From a virus, in the IMG/VR virus record IMGVR_UViG_3300015263_000383, positions 1 to 25,854 of that record: a stretch of DNA of 25,854 bases; one strand, written 5' to 3'. A model generated the notes under the pieces. That model saw only the letters and a list, made by a program, of their open reading frames with translations. It was not told the DNA's origin and searched no databases. A program made the translations under genes and the position numbers. Each line of letters begins with the position of its first letter. The first letter of the stretch is position 1. Shown here piece after piece: positions 23,645-25,854 of the stretch.

Positions 23645-23741
23645 GGCAGACCTCCTGTGGGGACTGACGATTCTGATAACAGTGATGACGTCGGTCCTCG
23701 CAGGCTACGTGGTCTTGACCTTGTTACTTGGGCTTCCCTGA
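23601..23741 (+). CDS. Small one-TM membrane protein, 46 aa
   Basis: GTG 23601 opens a 46-residue frame nested with the 3' end of the lipoprotein gene. It has a strongly basic N-terminus (MSRFQTRFQRCRPSK), then a long hydrophobic segment (LLWGLTILITVMTSVLAGYV). That arrangement predicts an N-in membrane protein of holin or pinholin size. An AAGAAGG-rich stretch upstream could serve ribosomes. An upstream TTG at 23556 is also in frame but less likely. The TGA overlaps the next ATG (TGATG). Confidence 0.5.
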   Translation: MSRFQTRFQRCRPSKADLLWGLTILITVMTSVLAGYVVLTLLLGLP

Positions 23742-23842
23742 TGCTGGACCAGTGGATTGAACTGGACATGGTGCTTTACGAACAGGAAATAGACTACATG
23801 GATAGTGAGCACAGAAAGGAGAAGAAGAATGGAAAAGGTTAA
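23741..23842 (+). CDS. Small acidic hypothetical protein, 33 aa
   Basis: ATG 23741 overlaps the preceding stop (TGATG), and 33 codons follow to TAA at 23840-23842. The peptide is acidic at first (MLDQWIELDMVLYEQEIDY) and ends in Lys/Glu-rich residues. An in-frame GTG at 23657 would make a longer protein but lies within another gene. It overlaps the next ORF by 14 bases. Function is unknown. Confidence 0.45.
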   Translation: MLDQWIELDMVLYEQEIDYMDSEHRKEKKNGKG

Positions 23843-23984
23843 AGAGGTTCTTGCGAAGGTTGAGTTGTTCCTTATCCTCAAGGCAAAGATGAAGCCCTCG
23901 CAGGCGAAGGCGGCGATGGTTGCTGTACCGGCGTTGGCGCTGCTTGCCGCTTATCATTTCGTGGCAAAGCTGTTCGGAGGTTGA
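23829..23984 (+). CDS. Small membrane protein, 51 aa
   Basis: A 51-codon frame starts at ATG 23829 with a strong AAGGAG (23816-23821) seven bases before it. The N-terminal half is basic and amphipathic (MEKVKEVLAKVELFLILKAK), and the C-terminal half is a hydrophobic helix (AAMVAVPALALLAAYHFVAK). It may insert in the inner membrane and is of holin size. No family is recognised. Confidence 0.6.
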   Translation: MEKVKEVLAKVELFLILKAKMKPSQAKAAMVAVPALALLAAYHFVAKLFGG

Positions 23985-23985
23985 C

Positions 23986-24285
23986 ATGGAGCATGATGTG
24001 GAGAAGAAATACCGCCGGGAAGGCATGAAGAAGGAACTGGATAAGCACAAGAAGGAAACCGGGTACGACGCGGTGAAGGAAGAATACAAGCGCCGCGAGA
24101 AGGAAGCCGCTGACTCCAAGGCGAAGGAGTACGTCGATCTTGCCGAGGAGCACGACGAGGCCGGTGCGCTACCTGTCGAGGAGAAGATTGATCTTGTCAA
24201 GGCAAAGCTGAATGATAGCTGGAAGCACTGGATCCCGCTTGCTGTCCTCGCCGTCATCGCCGCAGCAGTCTATTTCCTGCAATGA
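23986..24285 (+). CDS. Tail-anchored coiled-coil membrane protein, 99 aa
   Basis: This 99-aa protein has a highly charged helical N-terminal part (MEHDVEKKYRREGMKKELDK and following) and a single C-terminal membrane helix, residues 81-98 (WIPLAVLAVIAAAVYFLQ). ATG 23986 has GGAGG at 23976-23980 and lies two bases after the previous stop. An in-frame start at 23920 is inside the previous gene and was rejected. It overlaps the next gene by ATGA. Its role is unknown; a cytoplasmic domain tethered to the membrane in the lysis region suggests a regulator or scaffold of membrane proteins. Confidence 0.65.
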   Translation: MEHDVEKKYRREGMKKELDKHKKETGYDAVKEEYKRREKEAADSKAKEYVDLAEEHDEAGALPVEEKIDLVKAKLNDSWKHWIPLAVLAVIAAAVYFLQ

Positions 24286-24521
24286 ACTTCGGTCTATCAG
24301 ATTCCCGTGGGCAGAAGTCCACGACGCTTACGCTTGTTCTTATTCCGTGGTTCATCCTGTGCGCCAAGTTCCTCGTTGCCGGTGTGAACATCCCCATGCT
24401 CGGTCTGCAACCGGCAATGGGGGCGGCTGAGTTCGGTGGCGGCCTGACCATGCTGCTCGTCATCTGGCTCGGTAGGGAGGGCATGGACAAGGGCGCTATC
24501 AACTTCGGTGGGCAAAAGTAA
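24282..24521 (+). CDS. Two-TM holin-like protein, 79 aa
   Basis: This 79-aa protein has two predicted membrane helices, about residues 15-34 (TLTLVLIPWFILCAKFLVAG) and 51-64 (FGGGLTMLLVIWLG). They are joined by a Gly/Pro-rich loop, and the tail is short and charged (REGMDKGAINFGGQK). Size and topology fit a class II holin or a small phage membrane protein often seen beside spanins. It overlaps the previous stop (ATGA) and the following start (TAATG). Confidence 0.6.
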   Translation: MNFGLSDSRGQKSTTLTLVLIPWFILCAKFLVAGVNIPMLGLQPAMGAAEFGGGLTMLLVIWLGREGMDKGAINFGGQK

Positions 24522-24739
24522 TGGCAGACGTTTGGGAGTTCAAGGAAGCGGCTGACGACACCACACTTTACTCTGACGGAACCAGCGTACCTCACCGGAG
24601 ACAGGTGGTGCTGTTGAACGGCACCCCTGTCGGTGAGATAGAGATCCACATGCACAAGCGGGCAGGCCGGGACAAGGTTACGGACGTTTCGTTTGGGATC
24701 ACGGCCATTGTGTACGGCCCTGCCCCAGGGGGGAACTAG
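24521..24739 (+). CDS. Hypothetical protein, 72 aa
   Basis: This 72-aa soluble, beta-rich protein begins MADVWEFKEAADDTTLYSDG and has RRQVVLLNGTPVGEIEIHMH in the middle. It starts at TAATG with the previous stop and abuts the i-spanin ATG after TAG. No signal or membrane segment is present. Function is not recognised. Confidence 0.6.
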   Translation: MADVWEFKEAADDTTLYSDGTSVPHRRQVVLLNGTPVGEIEIHMHKRAGRDKVTDVSFGITAIVYGPAPGGN

Positions 24740-25027
24740 ATGAAAGCGTACCTTTACGGTGCCGGAGTCCTTGTCATTATCGGCCTGCTGTTGGGGGTGT
24801 TCTACCTCGGCGGGCAGCATGAGAGGCTGAAACGCGCCCAAGCAGAGGCAGACTTCCGGGCAAGGGAGACTGTCCTGCTGGACGAAATCAACAAGAAGAA
24901 GTCGGAGAGAGAGGTAGTTTACCGTGACAAGATCAAAGTCGTGGAGAAAGTGGTCGATGCTTGCCTTGACACCCCTATGCCTGACGCTGTTCGGTTGCAG
25001 CTCAGTGGCGGTAGTAAGGCCAAGTGA
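24740..25027 (+). CDS. Inner-membrane spanin (Rz-like)
   Basis: This 95-aa protein has one N-terminal membrane helix (residues 5-24, LYGAGVLVIIGLLLGVFYLG) followed by a charged coiled coil (HERLKRAQAEADFRARETVL and beyond) in the periplasm. This is the usual i-spanin architecture. Its last 104 bases overlap, in another frame, a lipoprotein gene (24924-25157), which is the classical Rz/Rz1 nested arrangement. Together they would fuse inner and outer membranes at the end of lysis. Confidence 0.75.
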   Translation: MKAYLYGAGVLVIIGLLLGVFYLGGQHERLKRAQAEADFRARETVLLDEINKKKSEREVVYRDKIKVVEKVVDACLDTPMPDAVRLQLSGGSKAK

Positions 25028-25157
25028 AGCCCTGACCCGCGACTGCGACCGTCCCGAACTAAAGGGTAAGACCTATCGGGATGCCATCAAGCTGTCCATA
25101 GAGCAGGACAAGGCTCTGGCGGATTGCACAGACCGGATGCGAGCCATCCGTAAATAA
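24924..25157 (+). CDS. Outer-membrane spanin lipoprotein (Rz1-like)
   Basis: This 77-aa protein is encoded partly inside the i-spanin gene in a different frame. It has a basic start (MTRSKSWRKW), a hydrophobic core and a lipobox ending LFGC, with Cys25 as the acylated residue. A charged periplasmic domain (KTYRDAIKLSIEQDKALADC) follows. GTG 24924 has a GAGAGAGG sequence upstream; an internal ATG at 24957 could also start a shorter signal. The long C-terminal half beyond the overlap is less Pro-rich than lambda Rz1. Confidence 0.75.
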   Translation: MTRSKSWRKWSMLALTPLCLTLFGCSSVAVVRPSEALTRDCDRPELKGKTYRDAIKLSIEQDKALADCTDRMRAIRK

Positions 25158-25166
25158 GGAGCCTGA

Positions 25167-25514
25167 ATGAGAACCCTCAGACTATCAGCCTTTATCCTTC
25201 TGGGGGTGCTCGTACTGCTCCCTGCGGTGTTGCTTCGACCTGTTCGAGCTGATATTGGCCCTCAAGTCATGTGCCAGCAGACGGGCGAGTTCATGGAGGT
25301 CGTCGCCAAGGAACGGGACAAGGGATTGAAGCTGATCGGGGCATTGGACCGGATACAGGCCATGCTCGCTGGTGGCGGGGTAAGCCTTGAATACTTCCCC
25401 CTATCTGTAGCCATCATCCAGGAGGTCTACCGTTCCCCCAAGAAAACCCCCGTCCAACTCAGGAAGGAGTACGAAACCGGGTGCCTAAAGCACTACGGGA
25501 TCGTTGAGATATGA
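25167..25514 (+). CDS. Secreted/periplasmic protein, 115 aa
   Basis: This 115-aa protein has an N-terminal signal peptide (MRTLRLSAFILLGVLVLLPA and beyond) with likely cleavage after VRA near residue 28. The mature part is helical and has two cysteines (36 and 106) near its ends, which could form a disulfide in the periplasm. AAGGAG at 25156-25161 lies five bases before the ATG. A periplasmic lysis accessory or host-directed protein is possible; no family is recognised. Confidence 0.65.
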   Translation: MRTLRLSAFILLGVLVLLPAVLLRPVRADIGPQVMCQQTGEFMEVVAKERDKGLKLIGALDRIQAMLAGGGVSLEYFPLSVAIIQEVYRSPKKTPVQLRKEYETGCLKHYGIVEI

Positions 25515-25606
25515 AATGGTTCAGGATCGAGCCTGACATAGCCCTTTCCCTGCTGGTTGGGGTTATTGTGTTTCTTGCCCTATTGTTTACTGGCATGCTA
25601 GGATGA
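25511..25606 (+). CDS. Single-TM micropeptide, 31 aa
   Basis: ATG 25511 overlaps the previous stop (ATGA), and 31 codons follow to TGA at 25604-25606, which again overlaps the next ATG (ATGA). The peptide is MKWFRIEPDIALS followed by a hydrophobic helix LLVGVIVFLALLFTGMLG. Both overlaps and the clear membrane helix support a real gene. Function is unknown. Confidence 0.6.
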   Translation: MKWFRIEPDIALSLLVGVIVFLALLFTGMLG

Positions 25607-25851
25607 AACTCAAGGTGGTCGAGGTCACGTTCTACGACGTAGAGAACGGGGCTGGCTGGCACGACTGGTCGGCAAAGAGCCTCAAGGAAATAGCGCCTCT
25701 CAAGGCCGCAGGGTATCTGGTGCATCGGGACAATGACTGGCTGGTGTTGGCTTTCACCTACAACCCGTCAGCGAAGGACTGGTGCGGCAGCTTCTCCATT
25801 CCAGCCGGGATGGTGAAGTCTGTAAGGGTAATCAAGACCACGGAGGTCTGA
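25603..25851 (+). CDS. Hypothetical protein, 82 aa
   Basis: This 82-aa soluble protein has aromatic and beta-rich segments (VVEVTFYDVENGAGWHDWSA, DNDWLVLAFTYNPSAKDW). It starts at an ATGA overlap. The final codons carry GGAGG at 25842-25846, followed five bases later by TTG at 25852-25854. The next gene may therefore start at the very end of the window. Function is not recognised. Confidence 0.55.
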   Translation: MKLKVVEVTFYDVENGAGWHDWSAKSLKEIAPLKAAGYLVHRDNDWLVLAFTYNPSAKDWCGSFSIPAGMVKSVRVIKTTEV

Positions 25852-25854
25852 TTG

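Noticed and set aside
1-25854. Genome-wide amber (TAG) recoding
   Set aside because: TAG ends several genes at positions that fit gene junctions (3369, 6017, 14494, 24739), so the standard code applies to them.
1-25854. tRNA genes, CRISPR arrays, insertion sequences, integrase and attachment sites
   Set aside because: None was seen on reading either strand; small tRNAs could still be missed without a dedicated search.

Overview
The window is the late, virion-building half of a tailed bacteriophage, preceded by a large phage-encoded glycan-biosynthesis cluster. Almost every gene lies on the + strand and nearly all neighbours overlap by 1 to 26 bases or abut. The phage has an N4-gp56-type major capsid protein, a large terminase, a long portal with a coiled-coil tail, a scaffold, a short-tail adaptor and nozzle-like pair, and three internal (ejection-type) proteins. 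There is no tape measure, sheath or tube gene, so a short-tailed (podovirus-like) particle is most likely. A nested Rz/Rz1-type spanin pair with a lipobox points to a Gram-negative host. No replication, integrase, tRNA or CRISPR features are visible, so this is probably a fragment of a larger phage genome.

Layout. 1-503: two tiny + strand ORFs, then a stretch without a convincing + strand gene. The opposite strand of that stretch holds a protein-like frame broken by two amber codons. 504-8860: twelve coding sequences for sugar and tailoring chemistry plus a few unknowns. They include four glycosyltransferase-like proteins (one GT9/GT41-like, one GT29/sialyltransferase-like, two GT-A types with DxD), a 2OG-Fe(II) oxygenase, an alpha/beta hydrolase, an FkbM methyltransferase, GDP-mannose 4,6-dehydratase, a ColD-type 3-dehydratase in which the PLP lysine is replaced by histidine, and a radical SAM/SPASM enzyme. 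8857-14494: terminase, portal, a small gene, scaffold and major capsid protein, closed by a textbook Rho-independent terminator. 14565-22863: adaptor, nozzle/stabilisation protein, a GNAT-like protein, three internal virion proteins and a tail fibre with a duplicated domain. 22863-25851: a dense nest of small membrane, lipoprotein and secreted proteins around a DUF5675 protein and the spanins, which is the lysis region.

How it may work together. Gmd and the ColD-like enzyme would make GDP-4-keto-3,6-dideoxymannose from GDP-mannose. The glycosyltransferases and tailoring enzymes could then build and methylate, oxidise or deacylate a short glycan. The cluster has no membrane carrier, flippase or polyprenyl transferase and runs without a gap into the terminase gene. 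I infer that the acceptor is more likely soluble, such as a virion protein or possibly phage DNA, than host O-antigen; this is a hypothesis. All family calls come from reading motifs by eye; no database search was run.
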